NCBI GenBank assembly: GCA_028683435.1
Contig: JAQUIG010000004.1
Coordinates: 1 to 64,000, forward strand
Source: Desulfuromonadaceae bacterium
GTDB lineage: Bacteria > Desulfobacterota > Desulfuromonadia > Geobacterales > Pseudopelobacteraceae
DNA: 64,000 bases
Direction: 5' to 3'
Part shown: positions 28,559-37,112 of the stretch, one piece after another
How the letters are laid out: every line of letters starts with the position of its first letter
How positions within the stretch are numbered: the stretch's first letter is position 1
Translations under genes and position numbers: made by a program
The notes under the pieces: generated by a model
What the model was told of the DNA's origin: nothing
What the model saw: the letters and a program-made list of their open reading frames with translations, nothing else
The model's database searches: none

Positions 28559-29149
28559 CTAGCTCAGGATCCCTTTGGTGAAAATATCCATATAATGCCG
28601 TATCAGCACTTCATCGCGTTCAGGTGAATGGTTGATAAGCTCTTGTGTGGCTAATGTACTAAGGAAGTAATAATTAACCATGCCGGCCATAGCGAGTACG
28701 GTATCTACCGGATTCAAATCCTTTCTGAATTTGTTTTTGGCAATACCCTCTTCAATAATCTGGGCCAGAATCTGAATGATCTTCTCTATTGCCGGTTGGA
28801 CGATCAAGGAGAAAAATTGTGTGGGGTTGGTAAGTTCGCTGGTGTAAAACCTCAGCAGATACGGTTTGTTTCGATACCTGACAATAATCCACCGGATATA
28901 TGCTTCAATTTTTGCCAATTCTTCAGTATCTGCTTTATTGATCTCCTCGATATAGTCGAAGTCGGAGAACTGCTCTTGAAGTACCGAAGAGTACAGCCCC
29001 TCCTTTCCTCCGAAATGATAAGAAATCATCGAGATACTCACTCCTGCCGCCTTGGAGAGCTCCCTGATACTCACTCCGTTTAAACCCCGCTCGGCAAACA
29101 AACGTGTTGCGATCAAAACTAATTTATTCCTGAGATCGTTTTTATCCAT
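28559..29149 (-). CDS. TetR-family transcriptional regulator
   Basis: The 196-aa protein has the N-terminal TetR helix-turn-helix (IATRLFAERGLNGVSIRELSKAAGVSISMISYHFGGKEGLYSSVL) and a helical ligand domain with a C-terminal region like TetR_C of the CerR/YbiH type. It is divergent from the CoA-transferase gene, with an AACG/CGTT palindrome in the gap, so it probably represses that gene and/or itself; the ligand may be an acyl-CoA or organic acid (inferred). Confidence 0.9.
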   Translation of the reverse strand: MDKNDLRNKLVLIATRLFAERGLNGVSIRELSKAAGVSISMISYHFGGKEGLYSSVLQEQFSDFDYIEEINKADTEELAKIEAYIRWIIVRYRNKPYLLRFYTSELTNPTQFFSLIVQPAIEKIIQILAQIIEEGIAKNKFRKDLNPVDTVLAMAGMVNYYFLSTLATQELINHSPERDEVLIRHYMDIFTKGILS

Positions 29150-29264
29150 GCAGATTTTATTAGCATACTAGCTGTTTAAATTTCTAGTAATTAAAATCCG
29201 CTTTACAGCTCTGTATACAATAAAAAATTGCATCAGGCTTACCGTAATGGTATAAAAGACAGAA

Positions 29265-29274
29265 CGAACGTTCG
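29265..29274. promoter_or_regulatory. Candidate TetR operator
   Basis: CGAACGTTCG is a perfect 10-bp palindrome in the divergent gap, about 115 bp from the TetR start and 94 bp before the CoA-transferase start. A TATAAT at 29298-29303 lies just downstream, so a bound repressor would cover the -35 region. No good -35 hexamer at standard spacing is visible. Confidence 0.45.
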
Positions 29275-29367
29275 ATATTTTGACTGGTCTGAAATCATAT
29301 AATTTATCCCACGTGTCTCTACGCCAATTACCGAGGCGATCTAAATGGAAATAGAAAGGAACTTAAA

Positions 29368-30930
29368 ATGTCAATACTGCATGAGAGAATCAGAAGGACC
29401 AGCCTTCACGCAAAAATCAAGAAAGTAGAAGATGTCCTTCCCCTGTTTAAAAACGGCATGAATCTTGGCTGGTCGGGGTTCACCCCAGCCGGTTATCCCA
29501 AGGTTGTTCCCACCGCGTTAGCTGACTATGTGGAGAAAAACAATCTGCAGGGGAAACTGAAATTCAATCTCTTCATCGGCGCATCCGTTGGTGTCGAGAC
29601 CGAAGACCGTTGGGCCTCACTTGATATGATCGACCGCCGCTGGCCGTACCAGACCGGCAAGAACATCCAGGCCGGCATCAATGAAGGGCGTATCCGCATG
29701 GGTGACCGCCACCTCTCCATGTTTGCCCAGGATCTGGGGTACGGTTTCTATACCAAAGACAATGGCGGCCGGCTTGATATCGCCATCATCGAATGTTCCG
29801 CCATCACAGAGAACGGCGGACTGGTACTGACTGCTTCCTGTGGTGCGGTCCCGGAAATAGTTCAGATTGCCGACAAGATTATCATCGAACTGAACACCGC
29901 GCTTCCCAACTTCGAAGGACTCCACGACATCATTGAGCCGATCAACCCGCCCAATCGCAAGCCGTATCTCATCAGTCGCGTCGATGACCGGGCCGGATCA
30001 CCCTACGTCCAGATTGACACCGACAAAATTGTCGCCATTATCGAATCAAAGATGCCGGATAACGGACGCTCTTTCAGCGGACAGGACGACACTTCCGAAG
30101 CGATTGCCAACAACATCATCGATTTTTTCCAATTTGAAGTTAAAAACGGCCGGTTACCCAAAAACCTGCTGCCGCTCCAGTCCGGCGTCGGTTCCATCGC
30201 CAACGCGGTTATTGGCGGCCTGGCAAACGGCCCTTTCAGCGGTCTGAATGTATGGACCGAGGTACTGCAGGACACCATGCTCGATTTCCTTGATTCCGGC
30301 AAACTCGACTTTGCTTCCACGGTATCCCTCTCCTTCTCCGTAGACGGATTCAAACGTTTCTACGGCGACTGGGACAAGTACAGCAGCAAGGTGATCATGC
30401 GACCGCTCTCGATAGCCAATCATCCCGAACCGATCAGACGGCTTGGCTGTATCGCCATGAACACCCCGGTCGAGTTCGATATCTATGCCCATGCCAACTC
30501 AACCCTGGTGGGTGGCACCAGGATGATCAACGGCATCGGCGGTTCCGGCGACTTCCTGCGCAACGCCTATCTTTCCATTATGCATACGCCATCGGCGCGT
30601 CCCTCAAAGACCGACCCGACCGGGATTACCTGCGTGGTCCCGCATGTGCCACACGTCGACCACACCGAACACGATCTGGATGTCCTCGTCACCGAGCAGG
30701 GGCTTGCCGACCTGCGCGGACTTGATCCAAAGACCCGTGCCCAGCTCATTATCGACAAATGCGCACACCCCGATTACAAACCGATCCTTCAGGAATACCT
30801 CGACATGGCTACAAAGGATTGCCTGGCCAGAAAGGCGGGGCATGAACCGCAGCTTCTTGACAGGGTGTTCAAAATGCAGGTCAACCTGGCTAAGAATGGC
30901 ACGATGAAAATAGCTGACTGGGAAATTTAG
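29368..30930 (+). CDS. Acetyl-CoA hydrolase/transferase family, succinyl-CoA:acetate CoA-transferase-like
   Basis: The 520-aa enzyme transfers CoA between carboxylic acids. It starts with the RIRRTSLHAKI region, has the glycine-rich CoA-binding NGIGGSGDF, and the proposed catalytic Glu in NVWTEVLQD. In Geobacter, close relatives activate acetate with succinyl-CoA, joining acetate uptake to the TCA cycle; that role is inferred here. It is monocistronic, divergent from TetR, and followed by a terminator. Confidence 0.9.
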   Translation: MSILHERIRRTSLHAKIKKVEDVLPLFKNGMNLGWSGFTPAGYPKVVPTALADYVEKNNLQGKLKFNLFIGASVGVETEDRWASLDMIDRRWPYQTGKNIQAGINEGRIRMGDRHLSMFAQDLGYGFYTKDNGGRLDIAIIECSAITENGGLVLTASCGAVPEIVQIADKIIIELNTALPNFEGLHDIIEPINPPNRKPYLISRVDDRAGSPYVQIDTDKIVAIIESKMPDNGRSFSGQDDTSEAIANNIIDFFQFEVKNGRLPKNLLPLQSGVGSIANAVIGGLANGPFSGLNVWTEVLQDTMLDFLDSGKLDFASTVSLSFSVDGFKRFYGDWDKYSSKVIMRPLSIANHPEPIRRLGCIAMNTPVEFDIYAHANSTLVGGTRMINGIGGSGDFLRNAYLSIMHTPSARPSKTDPTGITCVVPHVPHVDHTEHDLDVLVTEQGLADLRGLDPKTRAQLIIDKCAHPDYKPILQEYLDMATKDCLARKAGHEPQLLDRVFKMQVNLAKNGTMKIADWEI

Positions 30931-31010
30931 TCTTTTTCCAGGCTGAGCTGGCAGACACTCCAGATATTTTTGCCCGTCAATTGAGTTCGTAATATATGAA
31001 CATTAAATTC

Positions 31011-31036
31011 AAAAGGCGGCCAATCGGCCGCCTTTT
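31011..31036. terminator. Bidirectional terminator
   Basis: AAAAGGCGGCC pairs perfectly with GGCCGCCTTTT around AATC, with A/T tracts on both sides. It lies between the convergent CoA-transferase and alpha/beta hydrolase genes. Confidence 0.85.
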
Positions 31037-31061
31037 GCTGATACAAAGTCACTTGCTTTTT

Positions 31062-31856
31062 TCACAGCCCGGCAAGAAATCCACGTATAGTTTCATTGAA
31101 CCCTGCCGGTTGTTCCAGATTCACCATATGCCCGCAGCCAGGCAGGATAGACAGTTTTGCATCCTGAAGCCCTTTCGCAAGCACGCGTGAATTTCCCACC
31201 GGTATGGCCTGGTCCTGATCACCGCCGATCACCAGGGAGGGTTGGCTGATGCCCCCCAACTGGAGCAGGTAATCCTTTCGCTCCCGCATGGCGATAAGTC
31301 CGGCTGCCGCACCCTGAGGGGAGGTCGAATTGATCCAGTCGAGCACCTCGCCAATCAGCTCCGGGTTTTCCGCCGGTGTTGCAGGGGCAAAGAGGATGTT
31401 ACGGAAGGCCTCTGCCACCGGGGGGATTCCCTGGGCTCTGCAGGCCTCGGCCAGCGCCGTCCGCTTGGCCTTGCCGGCATCATCGTCCCCACCCGCCTTT
31501 GTGGCAATGAAGATCGGGGCGGCAACCCGGTCCGGATAACGTTCCAGAAGGTTAAGGAGTACATACCCACCCATCGACATCCCCCCGATCACCGCTTTGT
31601 CGATCCCCAGATGGTCCATGAGCGCCACTGTATCGTCGGCATATATATCCATGCTCACCGTCACAGAGGAGTCCAGAGAGCTCTCCCCGAAGCCACGCAG
31701 ATCCGGTGTAATAACCCGGCAACCGGCTTTTGACAACGTCTCGGCCTGCGGACGCCACATCTTCCGGCAGAGCGGGAAGCCGTGGATAAGAACCAGCGGA
31801 AGCCCCTTTCCCCTGTCACTGTATGCGATGGTACTGCCGTTAATATCTGCTTTCAT
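31062..31856 (-). CDS. Alpha/beta hydrolase
   Basis: The 264-aa protein has the classic fold: oxyanion LIHGFP, PDLRGFGES, nucleophile elbow GMSMGG (Ser), an acid in VIGGDQDQAIP and the catalytic His in PGCGHMVNLEQP. The pattern fits the carboxylesterase/lactonase (PcaD/BioH-like) group; substrate unknown. It is 24 bp downstream of the ketopantoate reductase-like gene and probably cotranscribed. Confidence 0.9.
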   Translation of the reverse strand: MKADINGSTIAYSDRGKGLPLVLIHGFPLCRKMWRPQAETLSKAGCRVITPDLRGFGESSLDSSVTVSMDIYADDTVALMDHLGIDKAVIGGMSMGGYVLLNLLERYPDRVAAPIFIATKAGGDDDAGKAKRTALAEACRAQGIPPVAEAFRNILFAPATPAENPELIGEVLDWINSTSPQGAAAGLIAMRERKDYLLQLGGISQPSLVIGGDQDQAIPVGNSRVLAKGLQDAKLSILPGCGHMVNLEQPAGFNETIRGFLAGL

Positions 31857-31880
31857 GATGCCTCCTTTGAATTGGACAAC

Positions 31881-32789
31881 CTAACGTGTCACCTGTTCCA
31901 ACAGTGTCGCCAGCATCTCTACCCGCGGCATGTCTATTCCCTGCTGTCGGCCATATGCCAGCGGTGCCCTGAGAATGGCAGCAATCTCCATCTGCCTCCC
32001 CTCTTCCCGGTCTATCTGCATGGAGGGCTTGTATTCGCCCATGTCGTCGGTGAATTTCAACATAGTGTCGGCATATCCTTCGGCTATCGGCCTGGTAAGG
32101 CCCTGGGCATTGGCGCCCGCGATCACCTCCAGCATGATTTCGCGCACGAGTTTTCGGCAGGCATCATGCGCCAGAAGAATGTTGACCGGCTGCTGCAGCA
32201 GGGCGCAGAGGCCGTTGAAGGGGATGTTCCAGACCAGCTTCTCCCAGCGGCTCCGCTTCAGGTCGTCCGTCACTCGGCAATCCACACCGGTTTTACTGAA
32301 CACGGCCGCCAGATGCTCGACCCTTTCCCGGTCGCAAAGCCGGTATTCGCCCAGTACGATCCGTCCTTCACCGAGGTGATGCACTTCGCCCGGTTCGCCC
32401 CGGTTGGAACAGAGGAAGGCTACGCCGCCGATGATGCGCTGCTCACCAAACAACTCCGCCAGCGCCTCTTCATTGCCGAGACCATTCTGCAGGGTCAGTA
32501 TCTGCGTAGAGTCGCCTGCCAGCGGCCCTATCAGCTCGGAAAAACTTCCATTGGCAAAGGTCTTCAGCCCCACCAGCACGAGGTCGACCGTCCCGATCTC
32601 CGCCGGGTCACGATACCCATGAACGTGCGGCAGGGTAAAATCACCATTCACCGAAAATACCCTGAGCCCCTGTGTGGTGATGGCATCATAATCCCGGCGC
32701 AACAGAAAGTGAACATCCTCGCCGCTTCTCTGCAGCAGCGCGCCGTAATAGAGGCCAAGTGCACCCGCTCCAACAATTGCAATCCGCAT
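31881..32789 (-). CDS. Ketopantoate reductase family protein (2-dehydropantoate 2-reductase)
   Basis: The 302-aa protein begins with the Rossmann motif IVGAGALGLYYGALL, has LVGLKTFAN and LTLQNGLGNEE, and the conserved RSRWEKLVWNIPFN helix with the catalytic Lys and Asn. PanE reduces ketopantoate to pantoate with NADPH in CoA synthesis. Many paralogues act on other 2-oxo acids, so I leave the symbol off. It is divergent from the Cys-rich gene. Confidence 0.85.
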   Translation of the reverse strand: MRIAIVGAGALGLYYGALLQRSGEDVHFLLRRDYDAITTQGLRVFSVNGDFTLPHVHGYRDPAEIGTVDLVLVGLKTFANGSFSELIGPLAGDSTQILTLQNGLGNEEALAELFGEQRIIGGVAFLCSNRGEPGEVHHLGEGRIVLGEYRLCDRERVEHLAAVFSKTGVDCRVTDDLKRSRWEKLVWNIPFNGLCALLQQPVNILLAHDACRKLVREIMLEVIAGANAQGLTRPIAEGYADTMLKFTDDMGEYKPSMQIDREEGRQMEIAAILRAPLAYGRQQGIDMPRVEMLATLLEQVTR

Positions 32790-32904
32790 GGATAGTACCT
32801 CTTTCTATACGTTTGACATGCATTGCACCACAACATGGTACCATACATCAAACGCTCTGTGTGTCTGATATGTGGACCAGGGACCTGATCGGCAACCAAT
32901 CCTG

Positions 32905-32933
32905 TTGACATTTCTTGACCGTTTACATAAATT
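32905..32933 (+). promoter_or_regulatory. Sigma-70 promoter for the Cys-rich gene and resB/ccsA
   Basis: TTGACA (32905-32910), a 17-nt spacer and TAAATT (32928-32933) lie 27 bp before the Cys-rich gene start. Confidence 0.55.
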
Positions 32934-32959
32934 AACAAAATGTATATTCAGGGTAATCC

Positions 32960-33316
32960 ATGAACTTCGCGCGCGTGTACAACTATACCATCGCAGCGCT
33001 TCTGATCGTAATCTATCTGACTCTGCCGGCAGTTAACCTTGCCGGCGCCGCCACGCCGGGAGTCGGCTTGTTCCCTGCAGAGGCGGCCTGCAGCACTGCA
33101 CTCATGGCACCCTGCAGCGACTGCCCCTGTTCCGGCGATGAGAGTTCAGGCTGCTGCGACAAGGTCTTCTGTAACTGCGCCTGCCATGCACCGCTTAGCC
33201 GGAGCCCACGGCTTACGTATGCCCCGGTGATGGCTATCCAAATCTTTCTTGAACCATACTGGTCGTTACCGCAGGTTTATCGCCCCATTTTTGTCCCGCC
33301 GCAAAATCACGCCTGA
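32960..33316 (+). CDS. Exported cysteine-rich protein of unknown function
   Basis: The 118-aa protein has a signal peptide (about residues 1-30, ending AGA) and a compact Cys cluster: C-SDC-PC...GCC...C-NC-AC-H, with ten Cys between about residues 44 and 80, followed by a Pro-rich tail ending in VYRPIFVPPQN. The CxC-H end is not a CxxCH heme motif. I do not recognise the family; metal or thiol binding is inferred. It sits 150 bp before the cytochrome c assembly genes. Confidence 0.65.
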   Translation: MNFARVYNYTIAALLIVIYLTLPAVNLAGAATPGVGLFPAEAACSTALMAPCSDCPCSGDESSGCCDKVFCNCACHAPLSRSPRLTYAPVMAIQIFLEPYWSLPQVYRPIFVPPQNHA

Positions 33317-33465
33317 TAAGCTCCGAGCCACAATACCCGTCCTGCGGGCCGGATCCGCATCCAGACTGCGTAATATTATATCATTCCCGCTGCCGCTACC
33401 GGAGACCCTCCGGCGAATTCCTGAATACAGGAGCTGGCGATACACATTTCAAGGAGAACGTACTC

Positions 33466-34848
33466 GTGACAACCCCAAAACGTGATTTTCTGCATTCCCT
33501 CTGGGATTTTTTCTGTTCACTGAAGCTGACCATGTTCCTGCTGATCTCCCTGGCGGTCATCTCGATCATCGGGACGGTCATCCCGCAGGGCATCCCTCCC
33601 CAGGAATACCTTGCCGAGATCAGCCCGGCCAAGATCAAGCTTTACAAAACACTCGGCTTTTTCGATATGTACCACTCATGGTGGTTCATCCTGCTGCTTT
33701 ACCTGCTGACCGTCAACCTGATCGCCTGTTCTATCAAGCGACTGCCCCATATCTGGAAGATAATAACCGAGCCGGTGACGCTTCTGGGTGAGTCTCTGGA
33801 ACGATCCCTTGCCAATATTGCCACGATCAAAAGCCCGGATGAGCCGGTGGCACTCAAGGAGCGAATTGTCACCTTTCTGGCTGCGGAATTTGCCGCGCCG
33901 GTAGTGACCGAGGCCGATGGCGCCTGGCATTTCTTTGCCCAGAAAACGCCCTGGTGCCGCCTGTCCGTCTACTTTGTGCACCTGAGCGTTATCATCATCT
34001 TTATCGGCTCTATGATCGGCTCGCTATTCGGCTACAAGGGTTTCGTAAATATCCTTGAGGGAGAAACGGTTTCCAAGGTCATGCTCCGTTCGGAAAAGGA
34101 GCTCGATCTCGGTTTTTCCCTGCGCCTCGACCAATTCAGCGTGGCCAAATATGCCAACGGCGCTCCGAAAGAGTTCAAGAGCATCCTGACGGTGCTGGAA
34201 AACGGCAAACCGGTGCCTTATTACACAAATGCCCGGGTAATTGTCAACGATCCTCTGACTTACAAGGGGATAACCTTCTATCAATCAAGTTACGGCAATG
34301 CCGGCAACTATTTCTTCACTGTCAGTGATCTGGATGGTAAACATCCTGTTCCCCTGACTGTTGCCGGTCAATCATCCGCCAATCTTCCCGATGGGAGCAG
34401 CATGCACGTTCTTGAAGCGACAAAGGATATTTCTCAATTTTCACCCGGTCTGTCCGGACCGGCGGCCCAGGTGGAGCTGCATACAGCCGATGGGAAGAGT
34501 GAAAGTTTTGTCGTCTACGCTGACTATCCGGATTTGAACATCCAGCATGCTCAGCAGCATGGCAAGGGGCCGGTCATTCACTATAAGGGCGCCGAGGAGC
34601 GTATGTACACCGGCCTGCAGGTTGCCAAGGATCCTGGTGTAGAGGTTGTCTGGCTCGGTTGTCTGCTGATGGTGGTCGGTATTTATGCCGCCTTCTTCAT
34701 GTCTCACCGTCGCATCTGGGTGCGTCTCCAGGATGGAACCGTCACTATCGGCGGTAATGCCAGCAAGAACCATGGCGCCTTTCAGCAGGTCTTTGAGAAG
34801 CTTGTCGATCGCCTTCAGGCAGAACTCACCAAGGAGAAGAATATATGA
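33466..34848 (+). CDS. resB: Cytochrome c biogenesis protein ResB (Ccs1)
   Basis: ResB forms with CcsA the System II apparatus that ligates heme to apocytochromes at the outer face of the inner membrane. The 460-aa protein has the N-terminal FFCSLKLTMFLLISLAVISIIGTVIPQ helix, further helices near WWFILLLYLLTVNLIACS and YFVHLSVIIIFIGSMIG, a large periplasmic domain and a C-terminal helix (VWLGCLLMVVGIYAAFF). GTG 33466 follows AAGGAGA. It overlaps ccsA by 4 bp (ATGA). Confidence 0.93.
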   Translation: MTTPKRDFLHSLWDFFCSLKLTMFLLISLAVISIIGTVIPQGIPPQEYLAEISPAKIKLYKTLGFFDMYHSWWFILLLYLLTVNLIACSIKRLPHIWKIITEPVTLLGESLERSLANIATIKSPDEPVALKERIVTFLAAEFAAPVVTEADGAWHFFAQKTPWCRLSVYFVHLSVIIIFIGSMIGSLFGYKGFVNILEGETVSKVMLRSEKELDLGFSLRLDQFSVAKYANGAPKEFKSILTVLENGKPVPYYTNARVIVNDPLTYKGITFYQSSYGNAGNYFFTVSDLDGKHPVPLTVAGQSSANLPDGSSMHVLEATKDISQFSPGLSGPAAQVELHTADGKSESFVVYADYPDLNIQHAQQHGKGPVIHYKGAEERMYTGLQVAKDPGVEVVWLGCLLMVVGIYAAFFMSHRRIWVRLQDGTVTIGGNASKNHGAFQQVFEKLVDRLQAELTKEKNI

Positions 34849-35696
34849 CCAGTTCACTCCTTTTCAACGTAACCACCTTTACCTATCTCATCTCCATGTT
34901 GGCGTTCTTTGGGTTCCTCGCCAGCCGCACAAAAGTGTTCGGCACCGCCGCAATGATAGCGGCTTACTTTGGAGTTCTAACCCAGACTATTGCAATTGCC
35001 CTGCGCTGGAAGGAATCCTATGACATGGGGGTAGGGCACGCGCCGCTCTCCAATCTGTACGAATCGGTGGTCTTCTTCTCCTGGACGATCGTGCTGATCT
35101 ATGCCCTGCTTGACATCAAATACAAGTACCGGGTCATCGGCGCTTTTGTAATGCCGTTTGCACTGCTTGGCATGGCCTGGGCACAGCTCGGCATGAACAA
35201 CGCTATCGAGCCGCTCGTCCCGGCACTGCAGAGCAACTGGCTGCTGTATCATGTCATTACCTGTTTCCTTGGCTACGCCGCCTTCGCCGTGGCCTGCGGC
35301 ATCTCCATCATGTACCTGCTCAAAGCCGGTAGCGAAGAGTCTGCCGATAAGTCGGCCGGCACGACCCTGCTGGCCATCTTCCCGCCGATCAAGGTGCTTG
35401 ATGACCTCAACTACCGGGCGATCATGATCGGCTTCCCGCTGCTCACGCTCGGTATCATCACCGGTGCGGCGTGGGCCAACTACGCCTGGGGCACCTACTG
35501 GAGCTGGGACCCGAAGGAAACGTGGTCGCTGATTGTATGGTTCGTATATGCCGCTTTCCTGCATGCCCGCATCACCAAAGGGTGGGTCGGCCGCCGCGCT
35601 GCCTGGCTCTCGATCATCGGCTTTGCTGCTACAATATTCTGCTACCTGGGGGTTAACCTGCTCCTCTCGGGGCTGCATAGTTATGGAGGGAAATAA
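34845..35696 (+). CDS. ccsA: Cytochrome c biogenesis protein CcsA/CcsB (ResC)
   Basis: The 283-aa polytopic heme-handling protein shows the Trp-rich WWD-type motif (WANYAWGTYWSWDPKETWSLIVWF) and conserved His residues (VGHAPLSN, YHVITC, FLHARI) that coordinate heme. It completes System II with ResB, with which it is translationally coupled. The naming of this protein differs between organisms (CcsA, CcsB, ResC). Confidence 0.93.
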   Translation: MTSSLLFNVTTFTYLISMLAFFGFLASRTKVFGTAAMIAAYFGVLTQTIAIALRWKESYDMGVGHAPLSNLYESVVFFSWTIVLIYALLDIKYKYRVIGAFVMPFALLGMAWAQLGMNNAIEPLVPALQSNWLLYHVITCFLGYAAFAVACGISIMYLLKAGSEESADKSAGTTLLAIFPPIKVLDDLNYRAIMIGFPLLTLGIITGAAWANYAWGTYWSWDPKETWSLIVWFVYAAFLHARITKGWVGRRAAWLSIIGFAATIFCYLGVNLLLSGLHSYGGK

Positions 35697-35705
35697 AATG
35701 ACCTC

Positions 35706-35735
35706 TTGACAAACGGAGAACAGTTCAATTAGTAT
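35706..35735 (+). promoter_or_regulatory. Sigma-70 promoter ahead of the riboswitch
   Basis: TTGACA (35706-35711), an 18-nt spacer and TAGTAT (35730-35735) place the start near 35742, just before the aptamer. Confidence 0.7.
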
Positions 35736-35745
35736 TGGTATTCAA

Positions 35746-35884
35746 TAAAGGGGAGTAGCTATCGGCCGGAGACATGGCTGATCCCAAGTCCGTCAACACG
35801 GTCGTAAGACCCGGGCTAGGAACGATATATCGCAAGCAAGACCTTTATCCAATGCGTGTTTCGCCGTGGGTAAAGGTCTTTTTT
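35746..35884 (+). promoter_or_regulatory. yybP-ykoY-type (Mn2+) riboswitch with intrinsic terminator
   Basis: The leader has the family hallmarks AAAGGGGAGTAG (35747 onward), GTCAACA and GACCCGGGCTAGG (to 35820). It is followed by a terminator: AAGACCTTTA (35838-35847) pairs with TAAAGGTCTT (35871-35880), then TTTT. Members of this class sense Mn2+ and switch on exporter genes by preventing termination. The downstream gene is htpX, then an RHH gene and a TerC-type transporter, so the exporter would be under this switch only if transcription continues through. The match is by recognition of conserved bases; a covariance-model check was not possible. Confidence 0.75.
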
Positions 35885-35926
35885 ATTTACCTGCGGCGGA
35901 AACAAAATCGCCGGAGGTAATAAAAA

Positions 35927-36793
35927 ATGAACAACATAATCAAAACCACCTTTCTCCTTTCTCTCCTTACCATCTTGCTGGTGTTTATGGGTGGCGCAGT
36001 CGGCGGTCAGGGGGGCATGATGATCGCCTTCCTGATAGCCGCCGCCATGAACTTTGGCTCCTACTGGTTTTCCGACAAGATCGTCCTCAGGATGTACAAC
36101 GCCCGGGAAGTTACCCGTGAAATTCACCCGTCATTCTACGGGATAATCGAGAGTCTGGCCGGCCGGGCAGGGCTTCCCATGCCGAAGGTCTACATCATCC
36201 CGGACGATTCCCCCAACGCCTTTGCCACCGGCCGCAATCCACATCATGCCGCAGTTGCCGCCACCGAGGGGATTCTGCGCCTCCTCACACCGGATGAGCT
36301 GGAGGGGGTCATGGCCCATGAGCTGGCTCATGTGAAAAATCGCGATATACTGATCTCGACCATCGCCGCCACCTTTGCCGGCGCCATCTCGATGATCGGC
36401 ACCATGCTGCAGTGGGGTGCGATGTTCGGCGCCGGACGGGGAGATGATGAAGATGGTGGCGGCATCGGCGGCATGGTCGGGTCGCTGGCACTGGCGATCA
36501 TCGCCCCAATTGCGGCAATGCTGATCCAGATGGCGGTTTCCCGCTCCCGTGAATATCAGGCGGATGCTTCCGGTGCGGAGATCTGTGGTCGCCCGCTGGC
36601 ACTGGCCGGTGCCCTGCGTAAGCTGCACAACGCCAGTCAGGCGATCCCGATGCTGGATGCCAGACCAGCTACGGCCCATATGTTTATTGTTAATCCGCTG
36701 ACCGGCGGCGGGATGAGGACTCTCTTTTCCACGCATCCACCGATGGAAGAGCGTATCGTGCGCCTCCAATCACTGGCAAGCCGGGCTCACTGA
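35927..36793 (+). CDS. htpX: Zinc metalloprotease HtpX
   Basis: HtpX is an inner-membrane M48-family protease that cleaves damaged membrane proteins. The 288-aa protein has two N-terminal helices (about 7-42), HELAH at 131-135 for zinc binding and a later Glu in [13 protein letters not shown], and two more hydrophobic segments (about 150-205). It follows the Mn2+-type riboswitch and precedes the RHH gene by 60 bp, which is an unusual regulatory context for htpX. Confidence 0.95.
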   Translation: MNNIIKTTFLLSLLTILLVFMGGAVGGQGGMMIAFLIAAAMNFGSYWFSDKIVLRMYNAREVTREIHPSFYGIIESLAGRAGLPMPKVYIIPDDSPNAFATGRNPHHAAVAATEGILRLLTPDELEGVMAHELAHVKNRDILISTIAATFAGAISMIGTMLQWGAMFGAGRGDDEDGGGIGGMVGSLALAIIAPIAAMLIQMAVSRSREYQADASGAEICGRPLALAGALRKLHNASQAIPMLDARPATAHMFIVNPLTGGGMRTLFSTHPPMEERIVRLQSLASRAH

Positions 36794-36853
36794 CAATAAA
36801 TCAACCCTAACCACAGGACAACACTGTCCCGACGTATTACACAGGAGAAAACC

Positions 36854-37075
36854 ATGCCATATACAATAAATCATGTTTCCAAAGAGCCGAAACCATTAAA
36901 AAAGAAAAGAAACAGAACAGAGCATTTGCAAAATGTTATATCGCTGCGCATAAATGACGATGAAAAGAAGTCGCTGGAAAAGCTGACAAGAACTACATCA
37001 AAAAATATCTCCGACATCCTGAGAGAGGCCATTGATATGTGGAGATCCAATCACCGCAAGCTGTGCATGGATTAA
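36854..37075 (+). CDS. Ribbon-helix-helix DNA-binding protein
   Basis: The 73-aa protein has a basic N-terminal arm (KKKRNR) and an RHH domain: NVISLRINDDEKKSLEKL strand and helix, then SKNISDILREAIDMW. Such small MetJ/Arc-like dimers bind operators in the major groove. It could regulate its own operon or the neighbouring transporter. AGGAG lies 6 nt before the ATG. Not part of an obvious toxin-antitoxin pair, as no toxin gene is adjacent. Confidence 0.75.
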   Translation: MPYTINHVSKEPKPLKKKRNRTEHLQNVISLRINDDEKKSLEKLTRTTSKNISDILREAIDMWRSNHRKLCMD

Positions 37076-37112
37076 CCATTTAAATTACTATGAAATCAAG
37101 GAGGCGGTACAC

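Noticed and set aside
29280..29303. TTGACT followed by TATAAT as the CoA-transferase promoter
   Set aside because: The hexamers are only 12 bp apart, too close for sigma-70; the -10 may be real with a different -35.
31782..32795. 337-codon open frame antisense to the ketopantoate reductase-like gene
   Set aside because: The minus-strand gene has Rossmann and catalytic motifs; the plus-strand frame has none and no ribosome-binding site.
32905..32943. Second TTGACC-based promoter nested in the Cys-rich gene promoter
   Set aside because: No -10 at acceptable spacing; the outer TTGACA-17-TAAATT is the better match.
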